From NCBI GenBank assembly GCA_964450125.1, contig CAYVDO010000001.1, forward strand, positions 1 through 64,000: a stretch of DNA of 64,000 nt. The letters run 5' to 3'. This DNA comes from JADJOY01 sp964450125. GTDB taxonomy: Bacteria; JADJOY01. Of this stretch, positions 51,571 to 60,949 are shown piece after piece (position 1 is the stretch's first letter; each line of letters opens with the position of its first letter). The notes below the pieces were generated by a model. It saw only the letters and a list, made by a program, of their open reading frames with translations, was not told where the DNA came from and ran no database searches. A program made the position numbers and the translations under genes.

Positions 51571-53172
51571 TCAGCGCGACGCGAGGCGTTGCCGGACGAG
51601 CGGTGCCACGGATTCGAGGATGCGTCGGGCGAGCACCTCGTTGCCGTCCTCGCCCACGTGGCACCAGTCGATGTACACATCCTGGGTGGCGTCGGAGAAG
51701 GTGTCGCCGAGGTCTTCGATCTGGTTGCCGATCGCTGCCCTCGCGCCGGTGTAGATCGCGCCGAGGTTCGGCCCGAACGCGGTGGCGTGATCGGTTTCCG
51801 CCGCCGTCTTGGCGCGCTTGGTGAAGACCGTGGGTTGCCAGAACGAAGCCACGGCAAACCCGTAGTCCTTGCCCAGCCGGGCCGCGTGCGCAGCGCCTTC
51901 CCGATGGCGGCGTGCGACGGTCGCAGCGACTTGCTCAATGGTGAGGTCCGCGGGCCAGGCGAGCTCGAACTTGGGTGCAGGCGCAACGCCGCGACTCGCG
52001 ATCGCCGCGAGCAGTAGATGCACGCCGCTGGTTTGACGCAATGCCGGCAGCAAGTCGTGGCGATCGAGGAAGCGCGCCTGCCAGCGCGCGAGGTTCTGGT
52101 GGATACGCTCGCGCTCCCCTTCGGTCGGCGACTGGAAGTGGGCGAAGACGTCGTTGGCGCCGTCGTAGAGGATCGCCAGGTCTGGGGCTCGACCCGCAGC
52201 GGCGAGCTCGCCGAGGCGCATCACTTCCTGCCATTGCACGTAACCGTCTTCACCGAGATTGGTGACGTGTATCGGGACGCCGGCGGCGGCGGCGGCCCGT
52301 GCGAACGCCGACGGCAACGTGCCGGCGTCGGTGCTGCCCACGCCCCACACCGTCGAGCCACCGAAGAACTGGACCTCGAAGGGACGCAGCCCAGGTGTGG
52401 GCGGCGGGTTCTCGGTGCGCCGCAGCCCCCCTTCGACGTGGACGAAGCGCGCGGCGTGCCCGGGCTCGGGGTAGTCGCGACGTTGCCAGCCCAGGAAGGG
52501 CCGGTAGCGGGCGTGGGTCTCCGCCAACTCGCGGAAGTACTCGCGCGCCCACGATTTGCCTGCGTAGACCGGTGAGTTGGCGCGGGCATCGAGTGGGGCG
52601 CGATCGGCCCAGCCGGAAGCGCGAATCGCGGAGCCCAAGGCGCTATTGAGCAATACGAGCCACAGCGCCGCGGTCGCGAGCCGGATCAACAGCGGCGAGC
52701 GGCCTTTCGGGTTTGCGTGGACGTAGGTCTCGTCGCTGAACTGGTGGAAGTAGCGCACCTTCGGCCGCTCGTGATCGGCGCGCACCCAATAGCTCGACAT
52801 CCGTCGATCGGGCTCGGCGTCCAGCGGGTCTGCGCGCTTGAGCCGCTGCCAGATCGCCACCGGCGTGAAGATCCCGAAGAAGACCGGCATGAGCAGCAGC
52901 CAGGTCAGCCCCTCGCCGATCCAGAAGCCAAGCTTGGCGAAGAACGCCTGGATGCGGGTTTCCGCCGTGCGCGAGGCGCGGCTCACCACGAACAACGCGA
53001 GGCCCACCGACGCGATCACCGCCGCCGCGATGATCTTCCCGCGCCAGTAGAAGAAACCGGCCACCGCGAGCGGGATGAGGAGCTCGGCGAGGATGCGCGC
53101 CGGGCTCACCGCGTGCGATCGGACGATCGGTGCACCGACCTTGTTCCACTCCCAGCGATTGGGGTTCTTCAT
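51571..53172 (-). CDS. SxtJ-like membrane region fused to SGNH hydrolase
   Basis: A 533-residue protein. Residues about 1-130 have helices and the block RRMSSYWVRAD similar to small SxtJ-family membrane proteins of exopolysaccharide or exosortase-type clusters. After another helix near 160-178, residues about 270-533 form an SGNH/GDSL-like hydrolase: FFGGSTVWGVGS (block I, Ser), GEDGYVQ (block II), LYDGANDVF (block III, G-x-N-D) and DWCHVGEDGNEV (block V, D-x-x-H). Likely removes or adds acyl groups on a surface glycan. The ATG has AAGGA upstream. A methyltransferase gene lies 52 bases upstream. Confidence 0.75.
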   Translation of the reverse strand: MKNPNRWEWNKVGAPIVRSHAVSPARILAELLIPLAVAGFFYWRGKIIAAAVIASVGLALFVVSRASRTAETRIQAFFAKLGFWIGEGLTWLLLMPVFFGIFTPVAIWQRLKRADPLDAEPDRRMSSYWVRADHERPKVRYFHQFSDETYVHANPKGRSPLLIRLATAALWLVLLNSALGSAIRASGWADRAPLDARANSPVYAGKSWAREYFRELAETHARYRPFLGWQRRDYPEPGHAARFVHVEGGLRRTENPPPTPGLRPFEVQFFGGSTVWGVGSTDAGTLPSAFARAAAAAGVPIHVTNLGEDGYVQWQEVMRLGELAAAGRAPDLAILYDGANDVFAHFQSPTEGERERIHQNLARWQARFLDRHDLLPALRQTSGVHLLLAAIASRGVAPAPKFELAWPADLTIEQVAATVARRHREGAAHAARLGKDYGFAVASFWQPTVFTKRAKTAAETDHATAFGPNLGAIYTGARAAIGNQIEDLGDTFSDATQDVYIDWCHVGEDGNEVLARRILESVAPLVRQRLASR

Positions 53173-53224
53173 GTCCTTTCGGCTCGTGAAGGGAAACCGC
53201 GCCGGATCGCCGGGCCGCGCGAAC

Positions 53225-55213
53225 TTAACGCGAATCGCCCGGTGTGCCAGCGCCGGCGCGAGGGGGCACGCGATCGAGGGAGACGCCGTAGACGTTCGCG
53301 ATCCGTTCGTCGAGCTCGGCGAGCACCCGCGACCGAGCTTCGCCCGTGGGTGCGGGGCCGGCGAGACCCAGCAACACCTGGGCGAGATTGCCGATCTCAC
53401 GTCGCGATCGCTCGTCCGGCGGCAGCACGATGGGCAGTGCACCGAGCACCGGGTCGTCGAGATGGATCGTGAGCGTCGCGTGGCTGATCACCACGTCCCG
53501 GAAGTAGGCGTGGATGAGCGACGAGTTGAGCACGGCCATCAGGAAGAACGCGTCCACACGGGAGTCGGTGGGCGTGAGCACGTTGACCGTGTCGAGCGGG
53601 AGAACGCCACTCGGCAGCCAGGTGGCTTCGATCACGTTCGAGACGTTCTGGATGCCGATCGCGGGCTCGCGCAGAATCGCGTTTCCGGCATCGCTGGCCG
53701 ACACGCGCGGTAACGCCGCGACGTCGACGATGGCGAAGGGCGTCAGGTCGCGGCCTTGCACCACGGGTACCGAATCCGCCGCCAAGGCGTTCCCGAGGCG
53801 TTGCCGCCGCTTCGGTAGGTTCAACCCGCGCTGGTTGCGCGCCAGCGCCCGTAGAGGCACCGCGTGCGCTTCCATCTTTCGGAAGATCGCCACCCCCGCT
53901 TCGCTCACGCCCAGCGGGAGCGTTTCGTGGCGATCGACGAAGCTGCGCGGGATGCGGGCGCGGAGCTCGAGCGCGCCGTCACGGGCGTGAAACACCTCGA
54001 CGCGCGGCGACGCCTTCCCCGCGGTGCCGGTGACGATCATCGTGTTGAACGAGATCCCTGGGAACGCGTTGCCCAGGTCCGCCAGCGTGGTGATGGCCAG
54101 ACGCCGCGTGAGCAACTGGCGCGCAGGTCCATAGGCCCCCGAACGCGTCAGCGAATGCGGCATGACGAAGCCCAGATATCCACTCGGTGCGAGCAGCTCC
54201 AGGGCGCGTTCCAGGAACAGGGCGGCGGTGTCGATCTTGCCGCGTGCGAGGCGGTAGCGGCGGCGGAGCCAGTGCTTTTCCAGTTCCGACAGGCGCCCGC
54301 CGTAGGGCGGATTGCCGACGATCACGTGGAATGGCGAACGGCTCGCAAGCAGCCCACCGCCGTCGTCGAGGTGCGGCGTGCCGCCTCGACTCGGCTCGAC
54401 GAACGGCAGCTCGAGGCTTTCGTCGCTCGGCCCGGGGGGCGTTGCCGCGTCCCAGAGCGCGTTCTCGTGGAAGATTCGCGGTTGTGGCAGCGCCCCGCCG
54501 TCGCGCCCCGCGTCGATGGATCGAGCCACGAGCCGAATGCGCGTCACCACGACGGCCACGGGGTCCCAGTCGATGGCGTGGAGATTGTGGATCAAGGTGC
54601 GGCGACGGGCCTCGCGCGGATCGACGCCTGCGGCGATCCACGCTGCCGTGAGGCGCTCGAAGATCGGCACCACGAAATCGCCCGAGCCACAGGCGGGCTC
54701 GAGCACCTTGAGGGCTTCCAGCGGGACGGATCCCAACGCGCGATCCAAGGTGTGGTCGAGGATGTGCGTGACGAAGGGTTTGGGCGTGTAGAACTTGCCC
54801 ATCGCGCTTCGGTCGTGGGTCGTGCCGAAATCGCGAACCAACTCGTCGAGACCGCGTGCACCTCGCTCGAGCCACGGAAGGCCTTCGAGCATCCGATCGA
54901 GGGCCTCGCGCTCGCGAGTGTCGAGGGCGAACGGCTGCTCGTCTCGGCGTGCTTCGAGCGCGCTCAACCCCAGTAGCTCGGTGCTCACGCGACGCGCGTC
55001 CGTGACCCCCACGGCAGAGAGGTAGCTGGCGAGGATTGCATCCAGGATCGCGAGATCGGCGCGCGCTCGGTTGCCGAAGCCATGCGCGATCTCGCGCTCG
55101 GCCGGGCGGCGGCTCGCGCGCGCGGCGCGCAGTTCCGCCACCGTCGCATCGACGCGCGCGAGCTCGTCGTCGATGGGGCGTGCGCGTCGATCCTTGCGTG
55201 GACGTGTCGGCAT
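53225..55213 (-). CDS. orphan N6-adenine DNA methyltransferase (type II/IIG-like)
   Basis: A 662-residue DNA methyltransferase. The helical N terminus is followed by GKFYTPKPFVTHILDH (motif X area), LEPACGSGDFVVPIF (motif I, SAM), and NPPYGGRL near 305-312 (motif IV catalytic). The C-terminal third, beginning near VSEAGVAIFRKME, looks like a TaqI/Eco57I-type target-recognition domain with VPVVQGRDLTPF and NSSLIHAYFRD. No PD-(D/E)XK motif is seen at the N terminus and no restriction gene adjoins it, so it is either an orphan modification enzyme or a IIG relative with a lost nuclease. Confidence 0.85.
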   Translation of the reverse strand: MPTRPRKDRRARPIDDELARVDATVAELRAARASRRPAEREIAHGFGNRARADLAILDAILASYLSAVGVTDARRVSTELLGLSALEARRDEQPFALDTREREALDRMLEGLPWLERGARGLDELVRDFGTTHDRSAMGKFYTPKPFVTHILDHTLDRALGSVPLEALKVLEPACGSGDFVVPIFERLTAAWIAAGVDPREARRRTLIHNLHAIDWDPVAVVVTRIRLVARSIDAGRDGGALPQPRIFHENALWDAATPPGPSDESLELPFVEPSRGGTPHLDDGGGLLASRSPFHVIVGNPPYGGRLSELEKHWLRRRYRLARGKIDTAALFLERALELLAPSGYLGFVMPHSLTRSGAYGPARQLLTRRLAITTLADLGNAFPGISFNTMIVTGTAGKASPRVEVFHARDGALELRARIPRSFVDRHETLPLGVSEAGVAIFRKMEAHAVPLRALARNQRGLNLPKRRQRLGNALAADSVPVVQGRDLTPFAIVDVAALPRVSASDAGNAILREPAIGIQNVSNVIEATWLPSGVLPLDTVNVLTPTDSRVDAFFLMAVLNSSLIHAYFRDVVISHATLTIHLDDPVLGALPIVLPPDERSRREIGNLAQVLLGLAGPAPTGEARSRVLAELDERIANVYGVSLDRVPPRAGAGTPGDSR

Positions 55214-55350
55214 GGCTTGCGGTGGGTTCGGCGGCCGGCGCGGCGCATCCTAGCGTCATCGCTCGCGCGGGGCTCGTTCGATCGTCGCCTCGGTTGCGCT
55301 CTTGTTGGGAAAATGCCCTGTCTGCTAACAGGAGTCGTGGGGCAAATGAC

Positions 55351-56655
55351 GTGGACGAGGCCGAGCACAACCACGCTGTAGCCATCGGTCAGCGACGCTC
55401 GCGTCGGTGCGCTGCCGCATTGCTCGCCTCGGTCCTGGTGCTGTCACACATGCGCGCGACCGAGCACGCGTACGGTTCCACCGCGGACGTACGGATCAGC
55501 TCGATCGAGTCGCAGATCGCCGACAAGAAGCGTGCAATCGTCGAGCTCGAACGCCGCAACGCCGAGCTCCAGCGCGGCATCGACGCCAATCCAGCGAACA
55601 CCGGCGCCAACTTTTCGGCACGCCAGGAAATCCGCACCAACGCACGGTATGTCGCGGTGTACCAGGAAGATCTCGAAGAGCTCGAGCGAACGCTGGCGAG
55701 CGCCCGGGAGTCCGCGCACGCGGGCGCCGAGCCCGGCGTCGCGGCGAAACGTCCGGATCGGCGCCCCGCTCCGTCGCCGGGAGAGTCCTTGCCCTCGCCG
55801 AAGTCCGTCGACGTCTCGCCGAGCGAGAACGAGGCCGCTGCCGATCTCGCCACCGCAACCCTCGACCGCGGCGCGGTTCGAGATCTGATGCGGAGTTGGG
55901 CGCTCGGCCAGAGCGGCGTGCCGGGTACGGGTGCGTCCCCGAGCGACGAAGCGCCGCTCTCGATCGTTCTCGACGGTCTCGATTGGTCGCTCGACTGGCG
56001 CGAGCTTTTCGGAGGGCTGCTCCTAGGCGCGCTCGCCGGCGCCGGCATTCCCGGGACTCTGAGTCGCCTGCTGCGCCGTCGCCTACCGGCGCGGGCGCCG
56101 GTGGTCGGCGCGATGAGCCGCAAATGGGTGAGCACTGCCGGAGCCACCGGCTCCCCCTCCAAGCAATGGCTCGACCTCGACAGCAAAGCCACCACGCCGG
56201 CGCGCATCGCCGCAGGTGGGGCGGCGGCGATCGCGCTAGGGCTGGTGGCGCAAGCGGCCGGGTCGTGGATCGGATGGGGACCGGGACTGGGAACGCCCGG
56301 GATCGGCGGTGAGCTCTCGCTGCTTGGGCTCGCGCTCGCCCTCGGTGCTGCGGCGGCCCTCCTGTGGCGCAAGCGCACGTTCGAGCCTGCCTTCGTCGCC
56401 GGATGCGCGCTGGCGATCGCGTGCCTGGTTCCCGCGGCGCTCGGGCTCAGTCCTTTCGGGGGGCGCGGCGCGTGGGCCTGGCTCGTGATCTTGCTGGTCG
56501 GAACGGGGCTCGAGTTACGCGCGGCCACGGCGCTCTGGCCGCTCACGAGCCCGCGAGCCACCGTCGAAGCGGCGCGTCGAACCACCGTGGCCAGCGCCCT
56601 TTTCGGCGCCGCGGCCGGGCTCGTGGCGGCGGCGCTCTACCTCGTCTCGGCGTGA
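55351..56655 (+). CDS. membrane protein with N-terminal coiled coil
   Basis: About 434 residues. A basic start and hydrophobic leader (near residues 15-28) are followed by a coiled coil (DVRISSIESQIADKKRAIVE and on to the Glu/Arg-rich region at about 120), a Pro/Ser linker, and six or so helices from about residue 215. No family recognised; the exported coiled coil plus membrane block suggests a scaffold or envelope sensor. The GTG at 55351 is the best start in frame (GGGG eight bases before) but not certain. Divergent from the methyltransferase. Confidence 0.6.
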   Translation: MDEAEHNHAVAIGQRRSRRCAAALLASVLVLSHMRATEHAYGSTADVRISSIESQIADKKRAIVELERRNAELQRGIDANPANTGANFSARQEIRTNARYVAVYQEDLEELERTLASARESAHAGAEPGVAAKRPDRRPAPSPGESLPSPKSVDVSPSENEAAADLATATLDRGAVRDLMRSWALGQSGVPGTGASPSDEAPLSIVLDGLDWSLDWRELFGGLLLGALAGAGIPGTLSRLLRRRLPARAPVVGAMSRKWVSTAGATGSPSKQWLDLDSKATTPARIAAGGAAAIALGLVAQAAGSWIGWGPGLGTPGIGGELSLLGLALALGAAAALLWRKRTFEPAFVAGCALAIACLVPAALGLSPFGGRGAWAWLVILLVGTGLELRAATALWPLTSPRATVEAARRTTVASALFGAAAGLVAAALYLVSA

Positions 56656-56900
56656 CGATCGCCTCCTGCGGCCCCTCGCGAGCGGGTGCGCGCACGCGAT
56701 TCGAGCTCGCTTGCCGGCATCGGGGGGGAGGGGTAGCATTGCCCGAGTCGACGCCGAATCGACCTCGTTCACAACCGACTTTGGTCACGTCCGTGTGCTC
56801 GGGCGGCTCCGAGGGCTGCGACCTGGCACAGGGCGCGCTTTGCGGAGCGGTCGAGCCGAAACGAACGCGGTGACGAAGGATCTTCAGCCCCGAGGAAAGC

Positions 56901-57740
56901 ATGGCGATGAGTGACCAGGATCTGTCGCGGCTCGAACAGATCCGCAAGCGGCTCGCGATCTGGAGCATTCGCATGACGACCGCGGCGGGAAGCGGTCATC
57001 CGTCGTCGTGCCTGAGCGCGTCGCACATGGTGACCGCCCTCTATTTCGGCGGTTTCCTGCGTCTCGATCCCGCGAGGCCGGACGCGCCCGATCGCGACCG
57101 CTTCATCATGAGCAAGGGGCACGCCGCGCCCATTCTGTACGCTGCACTCGCCGAGAAGGGCGTGGTCGAGAGCAGTGAACTTCTCAACCTGCGCAAGATC
57201 GGCAATCCCCTCGAGGGCCACCCCAACCTGCGCCGCGTGCCGGGCGTGGAAGCGTCCACGGGCTCGCTTGGTCAGGGACTCTCGATCGGCCTCGGTATCG
57301 CGCTCGCGCAGCGGCTGGCGAAGAACGGCGCGCGCACCTTCGTGCTCACGGGCGATGGCGAGCTCGACGAGGGCCAGGTGTGGGAGGCCGCGATGACGGC
57401 CTCGAAGTACAAGGCCGACAACTTGGTCGCCATGGTCGATCGCAACCACTACCAGCAGACCGGGCACGGCGACGTGGTGCTGCCGCTCGAGCCGCTCGCC
57501 GCCAAGTGGCAGGCGTGCGGCTGGGATACTTACGAGATCGACGGTCACGATTGGCAGCAGGTGATCGGCGCGCTGAGCCGCGCTCATGACGCCCGCGGCC
57601 GACCCACGGCCATCCTGGCGCGCACCGTGAAGGGCTACGGCGTGAAGCGCATCGTCGACGACCCGGGTAACAAGTTCCACGGAGTGCCGCTCAAGGCGCA
57701 GGAAGCCGAAGAGGCGATCCAGGAGATCGAACGCGCATGA
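56901..57740 (+). CDS. transketolase, N-terminal subunit
   Basis: A 279-residue subunit with the thiamine-diphosphate binding half of transketolase: MTTAAGSGHPSSCLSASH near 25-42, MSKGHAAPILYA, STGSLGQGLSIGLGIA and the TPP motif TGDGELDEGQVWEA near 151-164 (G-D-G then N-equivalent). Split transketolases are common in archaea and some bacteria. The adjoining gene encodes the other half with ATGA overlap. Carries out the pentose phosphate and Calvin cycle carbon transfers. Confidence 0.92.
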   Translation: MAMSDQDLSRLEQIRKRLAIWSIRMTTAAGSGHPSSCLSASHMVTALYFGGFLRLDPARPDAPDRDRFIMSKGHAAPILYAALAEKGVVESSELLNLRKIGNPLEGHPNLRRVPGVEASTGSLGQGLSIGLGIALAQRLAKNGARTFVLTGDGELDEGQVWEAAMTASKYKADNLVAMVDRNHYQQTGHGDVVLPLEPLAAKWQACGWDTYEIDGHDWQQVIGALSRAHDARGRPTAILARTVKGYGVKRIVDDPGNKFHGVPLKAQEAEEAIQEIERA

Positions 57741-58699
57741 ACATCGGTAAGTCGATCGGTCTCGAGATGGGCCTGAGCACGCGCGCCGCCTTCGGCGAGG
57801 AGCTCGCGGCCCTGGGCGCGGCGTTTCCCACGCTGGTGGTCGTCGACGGTGACGTCGGCAACTCGACCCGCACCGAGGTGTTCGGCAAGAAATTCCCCGA
57901 GCGCTTCTTCAACGCCGGCATCGCCGAGAGCAACATGGTGAGCATGGCGGCGGGCTTCGCGCTCTCGGGGCACATCGCCGTGGCGTCGAGCTTCGCCGCG
58001 TTCTTGACCTGCAACGCCTACGATCAGATCCGCATGGGCGTCGGCTTTCCACGCGCCAACGTGAAGCTGGTCGGCAGTCACTGCGGCATTTCCATCGGTG
58101 AGGACGGCCCGAGCCAGATGGGCATCGAGGACCTGGCGCTGATGGCGTCGATCCCCGGCATGGTGGTGCTCGCGCCCTGCGATGCACCGAGCGCGCGCGC
58201 GCTGACCCGCAAGATGCTGGAGCACGCCGGGCCGGTGTACATGCGCACCGGGCGACCCGAGGTGCCGGTCGTCTACGGGGACGGCGCGCAGGCGCTCGAG
58301 ATCGGCAAGGCCGCGAAGCTGCGCGACGGCAAGGACGCCACGATCATCGCGTGCGGGCTCATGGTGCCGCTCGCGCTGGAAGCCGCCGCCGAGCTCGAGA
58401 AGAAGGGCGTGGATTGCCGCGTCCTCGACATGCACACGGTGAAGCCGATCGATCGCGCGGCCGTGCTCGCCGCGGCGCGCGAGACCCGCTACGTGGTGAC
58501 CGCCGAAGAGCACCTACTCGACGGAGGTCTGGGCAGCGCCGTCGCACGCGTGATCGCCGAGGAGGCGCCGTGTCGCATGGCGTTCGTCGGCATCCGCGAC
58601 ACCTACGCCGAAAGCGGCAAGCCGCAGGAGCTCCTCGACAAGTACGGTCTCACTGCCGCGGAGATCGTCGCCGCCGTAGGTCGCTGCCGCGCGGCATGA
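57737..58699 (+). CDS. transketolase, C-terminal subunit
   Basis: A 320-residue pyrimidine-binding and C-terminal half of transketolase. Landmarks are VVVDGDVGNSTRT near 34-46, the catalytic Glu in FNAGIAESNMVSMAAG near 58-73, FLTCNAYDQIR near 89-99 and the C-terminal VVTAEEHLLDGGLGSAVA near 254-271. Start ATG overlaps the previous stop; together they form one split enzyme. Confidence 0.92.
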   Translation: MNIGKSIGLEMGLSTRAAFGEELAALGAAFPTLVVVDGDVGNSTRTEVFGKKFPERFFNAGIAESNMVSMAAGFALSGHIAVASSFAAFLTCNAYDQIRMGVGFPRANVKLVGSHCGISIGEDGPSQMGIEDLALMASIPGMVVLAPCDAPSARALTRKMLEHAGPVYMRTGRPEVPVVYGDGAQALEIGKAAKLRDGKDATIIACGLMVPLALEAAAELEKKGVDCRVLDMHTVKPIDRAAVLAAARETRYVVTAEEHLLDGGLGSAVARVIAEEAPCRMAFVGIRDTYAESGKPQELLDKYGLTAAEIVAAVGRCRAA

Positions 58700-58755
58700 T
58701 CGCGAGCATGCTGCTCGTGCGCCGTCTGGGCGAACGCCGTGGTCCGCCGTGGTCC

Positions 58756-58782
58756 GAGGCCCACTGAAGTCGGGTGGGCCTC
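58756..58782. terminator. hairpin after split transketolase
   Basis: Perfect 9-bp stem GAGGCCCAC / GTGGGCCTC around a 9-base loop, between convergent genes. Followed by CTCGCTTTCG rather than a clean U-run; probably a terminator. Confidence 0.6.
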
Positions 58783-58819
58783 TCGCTTTCGTGGAGGTGA
58801 GGCGGGGTCGAGGCCGCGC

Positions 58820-59602
58820 TCAGCCCGCGGTGATGCCGCCGTCGATGGCGAGCGACGCGCCGGTGATGTAGCCGGCCTGCGGTGACGCCAGGAAGAGCAC
58901 CAGGCTCGCGATCTCGCTCGGCTCGGCGATGCGCTTGATCGCGCTGCGCGCCAGTACGCGTTCCAAGTGGTCGGGGATGCGATCGGGCTGGACACCCATG
59001 GGTGTGTCGACGTAGCCGGGGCACACGGTGTTGGCAGTGATACCGCGGGTGCCCCATTCGAGCGCCACGGTCTTGGTGAAGCCGATGACCGCGTGCTTGC
59101 TCGCCACGTACGCGGCCGACAGCGGTGCGCCCACCAAGCCGTGCGCCGAGGCGATGGTGATGATGCGCCCGAACCCGCGCGCCGCCATGGTGGGGAGCAC
59201 CCGCTGGGTGAAGAGAAACGTCCCCTTCAGGTTCACGTCGAGGACTTGATCCCACTGGTGCTCGGGGATCGCGTCCACGCGCAGCATCGGTCCTGCGACA
59301 CCGGCGTCGTTGACGAGGATGTCGAGCCGCCCCCAGCGTGCCAGGGTGGCGGCGACGGCCGTGTCGATCATCGTCGAGCGGGTGACGTCGCAGAACTGCG
59401 GTACAGCTTCGCCGCCCTCACGCTGGATCTCGGCGACGGTGCGCTCGGCACCCCTCAGGTTCCTATCCAGGACCACCACGCGAGCGCCTTCGCGTGCCAG
59501 GGCCAGGGCGATCGAGCGGCCGATACCGCTGGCGGCGCCAGTGACGATCGCCACTCGTCCGCGGATGCCTTCGCGATTGTCGTTGGTCGGGTTCGAGGCC
59601 AT
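58820..59602 (-). CDS. SDR, 3-hydroxybutyrate dehydrogenase-like
   Basis: A 260-residue classical SDR with TGAASGIG near 21-28, NDAGVAG, and the block IASAHGLVGAPLSAAYVASKHAV near 150-170, whose SAHGLV plus YVASKH form matches D-beta-hydroxybutyrate dehydrogenases. ITANTVCPGYVDTP follows. Asp after beta-2 (LDRN) indicates NAD. The reaction would be 3-hydroxybutyrate to acetoacetate, fitting PHB or fatty-acid breakdown, but other hydroxy acids or sugars are possible. Confidence 0.8.
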   Translation of the reverse strand: MASNPTNDNREGIRGRVAIVTGAASGIGRSIALALAREGARVVVLDRNLRGAERTVAEIQREGGEAVPQFCDVTRSTMIDTAVAATLARWGRLDILVNDAGVAGPMLRVDAIPEHQWDQVLDVNLKGTFLFTQRVLPTMAARGFGRIITIASAHGLVGAPLSAAYVASKHAVIGFTKTVALEWGTRGITANTVCPGYVDTPMGVQPDRIPDHLERVLARSAIKRIAEPSEIASLVLFLASPQAGYITGASLAIDGGITAG

Positions 59603-59714
59603 CCGCGAAGCCTATGCCCGTGGCCGGATGGTTCCAACCGTGGACGACTCGACGTACGGTGGCGGAGCGGCGGCGGGCGAGGCGCGCCGCCCGAGCGCCA
59701 CCCATCGACTACTC

Positions 59715-60266
59715 ATGCCGATCTACTTTCCGCGCGGATTCAATTCTGGCGAGCCGGTCCGAGTCGTGGACGGCGTGACGGTGGTTCGTGGCTCGCTGAT
59801 GAAGCAATCGGCGGCGCTTCGCGTCGTGGGCGGCGCGCGGGGCCCGCTGGGCGGGGTCGCAGGGCCGGGCCGACTTGGCGTGCGCCGCGTGCTTCGGGCC
59901 GCGGGAACGGGGCTCGAGCGTCGCTTGCGGGCGCTCCCGCGCGACCCCGGCTCCTTGCACGTGTTCGATCCGCGCGATCGATTGGGACCGGCGCTCGGCT
60001 TCTTCGAGCTCCGCGAGCTGCCGCGCACGGCCGCGCCGCTGACCGAGGTGCTCGAGGTGATCGAGCGCGCAGCCACGGAGAGGAGCGCGCGGGAAGTCGC
60101 GATCGCGCCATTCGGACCCGAAGCGACCGACGCCGCGCTCGTCGTGCGTGTGATCGGCGAGCGCATTCGCCGCGGCGCATCGGCGATCCGGTGGATCGTG
60201 GTCGTTGGCGACCGGGCTCAGTTCGAGGCCGCGACCTCGGGCGTGTTCCTCCCGACCTCGCCGTAG
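59715..60266 (+). CDS. hypothetical protein
   Basis: About 183 residues. It opens MPIYFPRGFN and has a long basic Arg/Gly region, then strand-like IRWIVVVGDRAQFEAA near the end; no family is recognised. An in-frame ATG at 59628 would leave only 25 bases to the divergent SDR, so 59715 is preferred. Coding bias is moderate. Confidence 0.5.
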   Translation: MPIYFPRGFNSGEPVRVVDGVTVVRGSLMKQSAALRVVGGARGPLGGVAGPGRLGVRRVLRAAGTGLERRLRALPRDPGSLHVFDPRDRLGPALGFFELRELPRTAAPLTEVLEVIERAATERSAREVAIAPFGPEATDAALVVRVIGERIRRGASAIRWIVVVGDRAQFEAATSGVFLPTSP

Positions 60267-60343
60267 ATAGGCTTCCGGACTACGAAGCCGCGGGGCTGTG
60301 GCCACACCACTCGTCACCGAGTGGCGACCCAGGCTGAGGAGCG

Positions 60344-60949
60344 TCAACGAACCGGAGCGCGCACCAGCCCTACGACGACACCCTGGAGTGCGACGTCGCG
60401 GGCCACGATGGGGGCATAGCGCGGGTTTTCAGCAACCAGGCGCACCCGATCGGCATCTTTGTAGAACCGCTTGAGCGTGGCCTCGCCGTCGGCGAGCAAG
60501 GCCACCACGATCTCGCCGTTACGCGCAGTGTTGCGCTTCTCCACGATGACGTAGTCGCCTTCGAGGATGCCGGCGTCGATCATGGAGTCGCCGCGCACCT
60601 GGAGCGCGAAGCGCCCCGAGCCTTCGAAGAGCGAGGGCACGTCCAGTGTGTCCTGCTGCTCGATCGCCTCGATGGGGCGACCCGCGGCGATGCGACCGGC
60701 AAGCGGCAACACGCCCGGACGATCCAGCTCGCCGGTGTCCGGGTCGAGAACCTCGATGGAGCGAGCCAGGCCGCGATCTCGATTGATGGCGCCTTTCTTT
60801 TCCAGCGCGCGCAGGAACCCGTGGACGCCGTTGGTGGAGCGGATGCCGAACTCCTCGCCGATTTCGCGTACCGTTGGTGGGAAGCCGCGTTCGCGAACTC
60901 GCGCACGGATGAAATCGAGGATGTTCTGCTGTCGCGGCGTGAGATTCAT
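60344..60949 (-). CDS. lexA: LexA repressor
   Basis: A 201-residue LexA. The N-terminal winged helix (TPRQQNILDFI; recognition helix about STNGVHGFL) is followed by the cleavage site Ala84-Gly85 (LPLAGRIAAG) and the catalytic Ser122 (GDSMIDAGI) and Lys160. Binds SOS operators and self-cleaves with RecA after DNA damage. It is the second gene of a two-gene operon (ATGA overlap) whose promoter carries a palindrome described separately. Confidence 0.95.
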   Translation of the reverse strand: MNLTPRQQNILDFIRARVRERGFPPTVREIGEEFGIRSTNGVHGFLRALEKKGAINRDRGLARSIEVLDPDTGELDRPGVLPLAGRIAAGRPIEAIEQQDTLDVPSLFEGSGRFALQVRGDSMIDAGILEGDYVIVEKRNTARNGEIVVALLADGEATLKRFYKDADRVRLVAENPRYAPIVARDVALQGVVVGLVRAPVR

